Position numbers and translations under genes: made by a program. Below the pieces are notes generated by a model that saw only the letters and a program-made list of their open reading frames with translations, ran no database searches and was not told the DNA's origin. A stretch of 64,000 bases of DNA from an uncultured Flavobacteriaceae bacterium (lineage in GTDB: Bacteria; Bacteroidota; Bacteroidia; Flavobacteriales; Flavobacteriaceae): NCBI GenBank assembly GCA_947502635.1, contig CANNAN010000011.1, positions 1-64,000 of the forward strand. Direction: 5' to 3'. The stretch's first letter is position 1. Each line of letters begins with the position of its first letter. Shown here in pieces: positions 10,901 to 19,600 of the stretch.

Positions 10901-11340
10901 AAGCGACCTTAACAGATGTTTATGGTAAAGAGAATTTAGAAGAAGCACTTCATTATGAAATTAAAAATTTTGCAAGTAGTTATTTTGAAAACAAAGGAGA
11001 TGGTACTTTTGAAGTAAAACAAATGAGTTTAAGGACTCAAACATCTTCAATAAATGCTATCAATGTCGGCGATTTTAATAAAGATAGTAATCTAGATATC
11101 ATTATTTCTGGTAATTGGTATGTTTCTGAAGTCGAAACCCCAAGAAATGATGCAAGTTATGGGATGTTTCTAGCAGGAGATGGTAAAGGTAACTTTAAAG
11201 AGGTTTCTGCTATTAAAAGTGGGTTATATGTAAAAGGAGATGTACGAAATGCCAAAATAATTAATATGTCTGAAAAGAAAAAGGCCCTAGTGGTCGCAAA
11301 AAACAATGATTTTGTACAAGTCTATAAAATAAATGATTAA
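7912..11340 (+). CDS. FG-GAP/VCBS repeat lipoprotein with ASPIC/UnbV domain
   Basis: Large exported protein (1142 aa from the start chosen here) of the CRTAC1-like family. The start at 7912 is preferred over the in-frame ATG at 7876 because it gives a clean lipoprotein signal peptide with C15 in the lipobox VFGC. The protein is built of FG-GAP/VCBS blades with Asp-rich calcium-binding loops of the type DxDxDGDxD (DYDKDGDLD, DLDNDGDLD, DFDGDGDED), giving beta-propeller folds. An ASPIC/UnbV domain sits in the middle at about residues 550-630 (GARVILEQN and VIWPDGKTA). Such proteins are frequent partners of SusC/SusD pairs in marine Flavobacteriia. They are thought to bind carbohydrate or help assemble surface complexes; no enzymatic function is established. 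A terminator-like hairpin precedes it. Confidence 0.88.
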   Translation: MNKLYFFLAILVFGCGDSRDKKNDNKISDINNTSLPLFSLRSVDDTGINFKNLLTESRNLNGILYEYLYNGGGVAVADFNSDKFLDVYFVSNLGSNKLYLNKKGLKFIDITEEAQVTGVSLEGNVTVKEGFPTGVTVVDINSDGKIDIYVCKSGKHKPDNRRNELYINLGNNTQGHPVFKEEAKKYGLDLPHFSTQATFFDYDKDGDLDMFLLNHGTKPYQDKEILKLISTKAPLQSSRLFKNDNGFYTDISEQSGIINNAISFGLGIAVGDLNNDTWPDIIVGNDFSEKDYLYLNQKNGTFKEVIKEATNHISYFSMGNDISDLNNDGWLDFMSVDMMSEHNYDIKTSMSGMNPERFYKLTEIGLHSQYMYNTVQLNNGIMNKQDQIPVFSDVAQMNGVANTDWSWSPLLFDMDNDGWKDIFVSNGIKRDFRNNDFINYKKSKFDDFFSSYGVSTPENKQKARDLIIDLIKEMPIRNKANYFYQNQKGAGFSKKNNIWIEDYATSSNGAAYADLDNDGDLDIITNNTDDYAIIYENNSMQLNKGNYIKVKLNGSKNNINAIGARVILEQNKETQTLENYASRGFQSATSGDLHFGVGAETKIEKITVIWPDGKTAVYNNIDANQVITFDYKDSDEKYIEKEALKVMFTDITEITNLKHKHKENDFNDFDRESLLPHKMSQLGPALAVYDLNNDGLDDIYNGGAHGESGKLYFQLKDGTFQEKKETPFYLDKEYEDVSALFFDADGDLDADLYIVSGGNEFDEGAKKLEDRFYENIGNGNFKRVEVLPFMRVSGSIVKAADYDKDGDLDLFVGGRQKPGRYPEPTNSFLLQNNSKDGQIKFSNVTTKVANALHNIGMVTDAVWLDIDQDNWMDLLVVGEWMSPVVLRNNNGIFEDITLNSGLAEQTGWWFSLATGDFDGDGDEDILAGNLGLNYKYKATPKEPFKVYQKDFDKNGTLDIALGYYDLGNLYPLRGRQCSSNQMPGIKKKFENYHAFAQATLTDVYGKENLEEALHYEIKNFASSYFENKGDGTFEVKQMSLRTQTSSINAINVGDFNKDSNLDIIISGNWYVSEVETPRNDASYGMFLAGDGKGNFKEVSAIKSGLYVKGDVRNAKIINMSEKKKALVVAKNNDFVQVYKIND

Positions 11341-11437
11341 CCACAAGGAGAGATACCAATTATGATTGATTATATTCTAAAATAGAATTGCTTTTACGTC
11401 AAACACACCTTAAATAAAAAATTAAACGCGAAACATT

Positions 11438-13171
11438 ATGAAATCTATTTTTTTTAAGCACTTAAAAGCGCTTCCCTCTCAAGGTGTTTTTTTAGTTCTC
11501 TTGCTTGCCTTTTGCAACATAAGTTTTGGGCAGCATATTCCTTACCTTAAAAAAGAGAAGAATAAGACACAGCTAATTGTAGACGGAAAACCATTTTTGA
11601 TGTTAGCTGGAGAATTATCTAACTCTATCAGCGGAAGCATAGAACTTATGTCTCCAGGAGATAAGTATATTCCAAGAAAAAAATACGCGATGGTTAATGG
11701 GAGCCTTGGGAACGATACAGCCTATGATATGGATTATAAAGGTTCCGTTTGGCAACAAATGGTTGATCTCAATGTAAATACTGTTCTAGTAGCTATTTCT
11801 TGGCAAATGGTAGAACCAGAGGAAGGTAAGTTCGATTTTTCTGTGGTAGATGCTATGATTCAAGGAGCAAGAGAGAAAAACCTTAAGCTAGTTCCTCTTT
11901 GGTTTGGGTCATGGAAAAACGGCATGTCTGGTTATGCACCTCTTTGGCTTAAGCAGGATTACAAACGATTTCCCAGAACAAAAATAAAGAAAGAAGGTCG
12001 TATTGAAGTTATCTCAACTTTTAGTGAAGAAGCCCTAAAAGCAGATGCGAAAGCCTTTAAAGCGCTTATGAAGCATATCAAAAAAGTTGATAATAAGCAT
12101 AGAACGGTTATTATGGTTCAGGTAGAAAACGAAGTAGGTATTCTTGGAGATTCCAGAGATCGATCGGAAATTGCAGAAAAAGCGTTCAATAGTCCAGTTC
12201 CACAAAAATTAATGGATTACCTTCTTAAGAATAAAAACACTCTTATACCTGATTTAAATACTTTATGGGCATCAACGGGATATAAAAAATCAGGAAGCTG
12301 GACAGAAGTTTTTGGATCAGGAGTATGGACAGACCTTCTATTTATGTCTTGGCAGTATTCAACATACATGAATTACGTTACTAAACAGGGGAAAGAAGCA
12401 TATAACTTACCCATGTTTGTTAATGCTTGGTTAGAATATACAGATAGACCTAACCCAGGAGGGTTTCCTAGTGGTGGACCACTACCACGTGTTATGGATA
12501 TTTGGAAAGCAGGTGCACCCGATATTGATTTTATGAGTCCAGATATTTATGCAAGTAATTTTGTGGAATGGTGTGACCAATACACAGCACAAGGAGACCC
12601 TTTATTTATTCCTGAAACATGGTGGAACAAACCAGAATATGTAGCTTATATGCTTTATGCTATTGGAAATTACAATACTCTGGGAGTAGCTCCTTTTGGG
12701 ATTGATAGATTGGATCCCGAAAAAAAACAAAATCTAAGAGAGATGTATAGAGCAGTAGAATATTTGGCTCCCGAAATTTTGAAAAACCAAGGAGATAAGA
12801 ATAAAATGCGAGCATTTTTAATAGATATAAAGAAGCCATTTGTAGAATTTGAAATGGATAATTATTATGTGAAAGCTAGACTTTATTCTCGGAGGGGGAA
12901 AATAAAAGTTGATGAGGCACATGGTATAATCTTAAAAACAGGAGAAAATAAATTTATCATTTTAGGTAGCCGTGCCGTTGTAAGTTTCCGACCAAAGACA
13001 TTAGAAAATGAAAAGGCTGGGCTAGGGATAGTAAATGAATATGTTTATAGAGATGGTAAATGGCAAAAGGGAAGAATGCTTGGAGGCGATGAAACCAATA
13101 GTGGACGAGGAGTCTTTCTTCCTGTAGAAGGCTATGGCATACAGGAAGCGGATATTTATAAGTATAAATAA
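11438..13171 (+). CDS. Secreted GH35-type beta-galactosidase with DUF5597 tail
   Basis: Exported glycoside hydrolase of 577 aa with a signal peptide at about 1-31 (VFLVLLLAFCNISFGQ). The catalytic (beta/alpha)8 barrel has the clan GH-A signature: QVENEVG, in which E232 is the likely acid/base, and IPETWW, in which E393 is the likely nucleophile. The segment VLVAISWQMVEPEEGKFDF is the usual early barrel motif of GH35/GH42 enzymes. The C-terminal part (about 430-577) matches the small beta domain called DUF5597. This architecture is found in bacterial GH35 beta-galactosidases, including enzymes that remove galactose from xyloglucan side chains. It is the only obvious carbohydrate-active enzyme in the locus, so it suggests, but does not prove, a galactosylated glycan as the SusCD cargo. 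No T9SS sorting tail is visible, so it is probably periplasmic. Confidence 0.85.
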   Translation: MKSIFFKHLKALPSQGVFLVLLLAFCNISFGQHIPYLKKEKNKTQLIVDGKPFLMLAGELSNSISGSIELMSPGDKYIPRKKYAMVNGSLGNDTAYDMDYKGSVWQQMVDLNVNTVLVAISWQMVEPEEGKFDFSVVDAMIQGAREKNLKLVPLWFGSWKNGMSGYAPLWLKQDYKRFPRTKIKKEGRIEVISTFSEEALKADAKAFKALMKHIKKVDNKHRTVIMVQVENEVGILGDSRDRSEIAEKAFNSPVPQKLMDYLLKNKNTLIPDLNTLWASTGYKKSGSWTEVFGSGVWTDLLFMSWQYSTYMNYVTKQGKEAYNLPMFVNAWLEYTDRPNPGGFPSGGPLPRVMDIWKAGAPDIDFMSPDIYASNFVEWCDQYTAQGDPLFIPETWWNKPEYVAYMLYAIGNYNTLGVAPFGIDRLDPEKKQNLREMYRAVEYLAPEILKNQGDKNKMRAFLIDIKKPFVEFEMDNYYVKARLYSRRGKIKVDEAHGIILKTGENKFIILGSRAVVSFRPKTLENEKAGLGIVNEYVYRDGKWQKGRMLGGDETNSGRGVFLPVEGYGIQEADIYKYK

Positions 13172-13254
13172 TTGCAATAAGTTATTTTATTTTTATAAAA
13201 ACATGCTTTTGAAAATAAACATTTAATTATATTTACCTACTAAGAATTCTATAG

Positions 13255-13903
13255 TTGAAAGTACTACAACAAAAAGCATTATATTTTACAGAAGGGAAGT
13301 CAGATAAGGTCTATGAGGTCGATTTATGTGAATCGGGTTCGGATTTATGATATGGCTGGGACGAAGTACTAATTTAAGAGAGGGTACCAAAACGGTATTT
13401 CCAGTAGCGTATGAAGAGGCTATCAAAATCTTTAAAAGCTGCCATTTCAGGTACATATTCTAGAGATTGGAAAGTCTCTCGCGTAATTTTGAGAGCTGCG
13501 AATTTAAACATAACGGATGTAACTCCACTAATAACACATTTTATAGATTCTGACGATGAATTTGAAGGCTGCGCTTCAATTTATGCTTTGTCTAAATTTA
13601 AAGATGTTTCTCATATTGATTCTATTTATAATGTTTTTAAAAATGTTGGTTTTGAAAGTAAGGTTGGTCGTATTGTGGCATCTTATATTTTGAAATTTGG
13701 AAAGAGACTTATAAAGAGGAATTAAATTCTGCTTTAATTAATGCCTTACGAAATTATTTATTGACTTTATTATAAAATAGATATAAGGCTTCTTATAAAA
13801 TAGGGCTACTATGTTTATTAAATTTTCTTATAACAATCGTTCTGTTGTACCGCAGAGCCTTATAGAGAAATTGGAATTTGGTAAATACTCAATTAAGATA
13901 TGA
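13255..13903 (+). pseudogene. Decayed WGR-domain / HEAT-type protein
   Basis: Remnant of a WGR-domain protein. From 13255 one frame reads a WGR start (LYFTEGKSDKVYEVDLCESG) and stops at 13348-13350. A second frame (from 13341) continues the same domain with NLREGTKTVFPVAYEEAIKIF and stops at 13461-13463. A third frame (about 13440-13725) gives a helical HEAT-like stretch (ITDVTPLITHFIDSDDEFEG). A fourth frame (13704-13775) continues with ETYKEELNSALINALRNYL. The central Tyr-Gly-Arg part of the WGR domain is missing, and a large piece between WGR and the helical region is deleted. The 104-codon open frame at 13411-13725 is therefore debris and not a gene. Full-length relatives are long proteins with an N-terminal WGR domain and helical repeats. 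The segment after 13775 is assigned only tentatively. Confidence 0.7.
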
Positions 13904-14150
13904 GTCCCCCCTTTAATAAACCCTTTGAGTTGTTCTTTTTTTTGTTCAAATATTTTTTATCTATTAGATAAAATTAATTTTTTCAAAGCTTAAATTTTTT
14001 TTTTGATGTGATCAAAATTTCACTGAAAACAGTGGATTTTAAAAAAATGATTTAACCTAATTTTGAACCTTCACATAATTATCATTCCAGTTTCTATTTA
14101 TATAAAAACAGATAATTGGAGGAGTCGTTAATAATAGGTATCAGAGAAAA

Positions 14151-16664
14151 ATGTTGATTGAATATTTTATAACTGACAAGTTTTATAGAAAACATTTGAA
14201 ATGTCTTTTGTTATTGATATTAGTAATAATATCTAGTAATGTTACAGCTCAAGATCTGGGACAAATAGGAAAGTCAAAACTTTTTAGGTTAACTGGAGGC
14301 GTGTCAGCAAACTCTGTTTTTTACCAAGGAGATACCAATAGAGAACCCTTTACTTATTTTTTGAATGGAAACATTAACTTAAATATCAGTAATGTGTATA
14401 ATATACCGTTTTCATTTTCCTATTCTAATCAAAAGTTTAACAGTAGCAACCCATTTTCGTTTAATAGGTTAAGTGCCCATCCTTCATACAAGTGGGTTAC
14501 TGTTCATCTTGGGGATGTGAACATGACATTTTCACCATATACATTGAACGGACATCAATTCACAGGTGTTGGTTTTGATTTAACACCTACTGGAAAGTGG
14601 AAGTTCAGTGCTATGTATGGAAGGTTATTAAAGCAATCTGAATATAATATAGAAGATCCAAAGTCTGTACCAGCTTATAAACGGATGGGGTTTGGTTTTA
14701 AGGCAGGTTATGATAATCAAAAAGCAAGAATAGCCCTTATTTTGTTTAAGTCTAAAGATGATGAAAACTCTATTAAAGAACCGGTTCCAGTAGAGCTAGA
14801 ATTGCAGGCAAAAGAAAATGTGGTACTAAGCATTGATGGGGGAATTAAGATTTTCGATGAAGGAGAGATTAATATTGAAGCAGCATCATCTTCTATCACA
14901 GAAAACCTGAATGGAACAGAGGAAGGAGCTAATAGCGGATTATTTTCTTTATTAATGGATAAAAATGTCACAACTTCAACCTACAAAGCTTATAATGTAT
15001 CGTTTAGCTATCCAGTAGGGAAAGGTAGTATTGGTGTGGGGTATGAATATATCGATCCAGAATATCGAACTTTTGGGGCTTATTTTTTTAATAATGATTT
15101 AGAAAATTTTACAGTAAATGCCTACCAAAACATCTTTAATAATAAAGTAAGTATAAGCTTTAACGGAGGTTTACAAAGAGATGACCTTAATAATGCCAAA
15201 AATTCTCAATTACAAAGAGTAGTAACTGCAGTAAATGTAAACTATAACGCTTCAGAGAAACTTACGATAGCTACAGCATATTCTAATTTTCAGTCGTATA
15301 CCAATATCAAAAACCAATTTGATTACATCAATGAAGTATCACAATTTGATAATCTGGATACGCTGAATTTCCAACAAATATCCCAAAATGCGACCATAAA
15401 TGTTAATTACCTACTTAAAAATTCAGAAACCAATAATCAAAATATATCCTTTAACGGATCCATAAACAATGCAGTAAATAAACAAGGAGGCAATGTTGTA
15501 GAAAATGGGACGTCAAACTTTTATAACGGTAATGTTGCATATTCCTTAGGATATCCAGCATCACAGTTTTCTCTATCTGGTTCAGTAAACTTAAACTATA
15601 GTAAAGTAGGAGAGTCTACAAGCACTACATATGGCCCGATACTTTCTACTAGTAAGTCTTTTTTGGATAAATCACTCAGGACCTCAGGTTCTTTAAGCTA
15701 TAACCTCAGTCATGTAAACGGTGAAAAGCAGTCTGAAGTAGCTAACCTTAGGTTAGGAGGGAATTATAGCTTAAAGAAAAAGCACAATTTTAGCCTCAAT
15801 TTATTAACTCAGTATAGAAAAAATAATAACGATCCCCATGTCGAATTTACAGCCATTTTTGGCTATAACTACATACTCGATAAAATTAAGATGCCAAAGA
15901 TAAAATTGCCGAGGAGGAAGGAAAAAGAGAAAAAGAACATCTCTAAAAAAGAGAAAGGACAGAGGATAAGTTTTAGATACAGGGATTCTTTATATGAAGG
16001 AACATTGCCCCAGGTCAATAACCAATTGTACAGAATGCAAAGTTATCCTCGATTTAATTTTATGCCACGCTACAAAAAAGAAGAGTTGAAAATGCTTCGT
16101 CTAATTGCCGCGCAAGAAAGGAACACTAAAGAATATAAGCCCAAAGCCCTTGATTTTTTAAAAGAGTTATATCGTTATGAAGATTTTTTAGCTCAATATC
16201 AGGAGTTGATTTACAACACGCTTTTAGAATTGAAAGTAGATATGTACCGATTGGATGAAGCCTTTGAAGGAGAATTTGTAAAGACAAAAATTGCAGTAGA
16301 CAATCATGAGCTGTTTAAATTTTCCGAGCAAAAAAGAAAAATTAAACCTATGGAATTACAGAAAGAATTTAACGATTTAAAATATGATGAGGAAACAGCT
16401 CTAGATAAGCTAGTAGCTCATAGATGGATGTTAAAATACATAGATAAGTATAAAGTAATTGAAGATATACAGACCCCAGACGAATTCCTTGCAGAAGTAA
16501 TGGAGGTAGAAAAAGACAATATTTTCCAAATGTGGGATAGGGAAGAGCCTCAACCAAAAGTTCAGTTATACATCATCACCAAAATAATAGAACACTATGA
16601 TATAAAGTCCAGAAAATATACAGATAAAGATAAGTTCGAATTAAAATATATAAACAAAAGATAA
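14151..16664 (+). CDS. Outer-membrane beta-barrel protein with charged C-terminal tail
   Basis: 837 aa, no named family recognised. A long N-region and signal peptide end near LILVIISSNVTAQ (about residue 34). Residues 40-585 are rich in alternating hydrophobic/polar strands ending in aromatic residues, with many Asn/Ser/Thr turns, as expected of a large outer-membrane barrel. After about residue 585 the composition changes abruptly: a Lys/Arg-rich linker (KIKLPRRKEKEKKNISKKEKG) leads into about 240 residues of charged helical sequence, probably in the periplasm. The next gene begins 2 bases after the stop, so the two are co-translated. Position and type suggest an anchor or translocon-like partner for the five exported proteins that follow. 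That role is inferred only from the neighbours. Confidence 0.75.
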   Translation: MLIEYFITDKFYRKHLKCLLLLILVIISSNVTAQDLGQIGKSKLFRLTGGVSANSVFYQGDTNREPFTYFLNGNINLNISNVYNIPFSFSYSNQKFNSSNPFSFNRLSAHPSYKWVTVHLGDVNMTFSPYTLNGHQFTGVGFDLTPTGKWKFSAMYGRLLKQSEYNIEDPKSVPAYKRMGFGFKAGYDNQKARIALILFKSKDDENSIKEPVPVELELQAKENVVLSIDGGIKIFDEGEINIEAASSSITENLNGTEEGANSGLFSLLMDKNVTTSTYKAYNVSFSYPVGKGSIGVGYEYIDPEYRTFGAYFFNNDLENFTVNAYQNIFNNKVSISFNGGLQRDDLNNAKNSQLQRVVTAVNVNYNASEKLTIATAYSNFQSYTNIKNQFDYINEVSQFDNLDTLNFQQISQNATINVNYLLKNSETNNQNISFNGSINNAVNKQGGNVVENGTSNFYNGNVAYSLGYPASQFSLSGSVNLNYSKVGESTSTTYGPILSTSKSFLDKSLRTSGSLSYNLSHVNGEKQSEVANLRLGGNYSLKKKHNFSLNLLTQYRKNNNDPHVEFTAIFGYNYILDKIKMPKIKLPRRKEKEKKNISKKEKGQRISFRYRDSLYEGTLPQVNNQLYRMQSYPRFNFMPRYKKEELKMLRLIAAQERNTKEYKPKALDFLKELYRYEDFLAQYQELIYNTLLELKVDMYRLDEAFEGEFVKTKIAVDNHELFKFSEQKRKIKPMELQKEFNDLKYDEETALDKLVAHRWMLKYIDKYKVIEDIQTPDEFLAEVMEVEKDNIFQMWDREEPQPKVQLYIITKIIEHYDIKSRKYTDKDKFELKYINKR

Positions 16665-16666
16665 TT

Positions 16667-19600
16667 ATGAGAAAGTTATTCATTGCTTTTTGTTACTTAT
16701 TTGTTGGCTGCTTTCTAAGCTCGGCACAACAATTCCCTATTCAGATTATTCCTCAAATTAACCCACCATCTCCCGTAAATTTTTATAGCTATGCAGATGC
16801 TACTACGATTAACAGCCCAATAAACTTACAACTCATTCTTAATGATATTTCAATAGTTAATAGGCAAATAAGGTTAAAGCTTTATTTTGAAGGAAAAGGA
16901 ATCAATTTTCAGAGCAAAAATTTTATTGTAGGAGCAGAGTCATTATTTATAAGTGGGGGGGAGCCATTAAGACTTAATAATACCCAATTGGCACCTTATT
17001 TCGAATTTCAAAACATTCAAGGCATTAACCCTAATATTTATAGGAGGGGCATACCTGAGGGCAGTTATCAATTTTGTTTTGAAGTATTCGATTTTAATAC
17101 AGGAAACCGTTTATCGTCCAAAACTTGTGCGTCTACGTTTATTTTTAGCAATGAACCGCCTCTATTGAACCTTCCTCTAAACAAAAAAAATATCACTCCT
17201 GGAGCAGTAGAGAATATCGTTTTTCAGTGGACTCCCAGACATATTAATGTTAGTAACGTAGAATATGAATTGAGTATCGTTGAAGTTTGGGATGAATATG
17301 TAGACCCACAAACTGCTTTTCAAAGCTTACCTCCGGTATTTCAGACTACAACTAGGGCCACAACATTTATTTATGGGCCAGCTCAACCATTGTTACTTGG
17401 CAATAAAAAATATGTTTGGAGGGTGAAGGCAAAAGCCCTTCAGGGAGCCGAAGAAATTGGATTGTTCCGTAATGACGGATATAGTGAGATTTTTTGGTTT
17501 ACGAGAACAGAATCTTGTAGCGCTCCAAATACTGTGACGGCACAACCACAGGGGACTTCTAAAATTAATGTGTATTGGGAAGAGAATCCTGCCCTGTATA
17601 CAGAATATATCATTCGCTATCGTGAAGCAAATAAACCAGGAGCAGCATGGTTTACTATGAAAACCAATAGCTCTTGGGCAACGGTTTGGCATTTAAAACC
17701 TGGTAAGACTTACGAATACCAGGTGGCTGCAAAATGTCAATTCGAGGAAAGTGATTTTACAGAAATTCAAGAAATTACAACAGCTAAAGAAGAAGATAAA
17801 ACCTCGGACTACAATTGCGGAATTGTCCCAGATGAAGTGGCTATCACGAATCGCAATCCGCATCCACAATTGAGAACAGGAAACCGTATTACGGCTGGTG
17901 ACTTTATTATTACACTTACAGACATAACGAGTCAGTCCAATGGCATTATTTCTGGAAAAGGTTTTGTACAGATACCTTATTTAAAATACGCAAGATTTGC
18001 CGTAGTCTATGATAATGTTTTAGTGAATTCAGATAGCCAGTTGGCACAAGGAGAAATTGTTACGGTTAACGATAGTCAATTTGGAAAAGGTGAAGAAATT
18101 ATAGTAGATGTAGAAATTGATCCCAAAGAAACCATTCATGGAGACCAGGGTGATATTAAGACAACAGAAGTCGATTATGAAATTAAAGAGGTAAGAGTTA
18201 ATGAAAATGGGGGTATAGAGGTTATAGGAACCAATGGAGAAGTTGGGAACTTGCCAGGGGGAAAAGATACGGTCATTACCGATAGTAACGGAGACGTGAA
18301 TACAGTCTCTGAAGATGGAAATATAACCCAGGGAGAAATGGCTCCTGGAGGCCCTGTGGTTGCGGATAACGGTGGTTCTGGCAATTCATCTGCTGGAGAA
18401 GTAGAAGATATGAGTGTACGGGTAGATTTTATCAGATCGGGAGTCTATTCTTATGATGATATGCCTGGAATTGAAAGCGATAACCTTATCGCAGAATATC
18501 CTACCATAAAATTAGGTAACGATACTCATACAATTCCTTTTAAGGCCATTTCAAAACTACATGGAGATGATATTATAAAGGCCGTAGCCCATATTACCAG
18601 TAATGATTATAAAACCGATGATATTATTTTCAAAACAAAAGAAGGAATCCAAATCCCTGCAACTTGGCAAGATGATGAGGCAACCTTAAACCTTAAACAA
18701 ACCTTTGATTATGCAGTACAGGAAATTTTTGCTACAGTACCATCTAAAGACGATAATGCTAAACATAAAGTCGTTGGAACTTTTAATTTGGTTCATCTAA
18801 ATTCTGCATTGTCAAATATAGAACTGGTTCTTATACCAATTAATAATGCTCAGATATCCAACGGAGTAGTTGGGCAGGTTAATGATATTTATAACAAGTC
18901 TGGCGTAAACTTTAACATTAAAGTGGCTCCTCCCTTACAATTACCAGATAAGCTGTGGAATGCTAATGGCCTTCTGGATATAGGAGATAGCGGGCATTTA
19001 TCGTATTACACAAGTGAGGAACGAAACATTATTGATGCCTACAAAGCAGAAAACCATGTGAACTCCAGTACCTACTACCTTTTTGTTAGTGATCTTCCTG
19101 TTAGTAATGCCGAGGTAAATGGATTTATGCCTTTAAAGAGTCAGTTTGGTTTTGTGTTTGGTTCTTCAAATCAGGCACGAATTGCAGCACACGAATTAGG
19201 ACATGGTGTCTTTGGACTAGAGCATATATTCGAGACCTATAGTACCCCAGAAGGTGCGACAAATTTTTTAATGGATTATGGCACAGGAACACGACTTGCC
19301 CATATGGATTGGAAAAAAATGTATGCTCCTGGGTTTAAACTGTATTGGTTTCAGGGGGATGAAGCAGGTGAAAGTAACAGTGACAAGAATGAAATAGTCA
19401 CTTCAAAAATCCACAAATTACTTACGTATATTAAAGGACAATACAATGCGCAGGATGAAACATTACCCTGGAGATCGTTGTTAATAAACACCAAGAGAAA
19501 TAATAGGAATAGAAGGTTTTATGTGTCTTTAGAAAAAACATTTAAAGTTGATTTTGAAAATCAAACCCTAGCCTTTAAAGTAAAATCTCACCCCGGCAAA

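Noticed and set aside
13411-13725. 104-codon open frame as an independent small gene
   Set aside because: Its first codons read through a WGR-domain segment in another frame, and neighbouring frames continue the same protein. It is part of a decayed gene.
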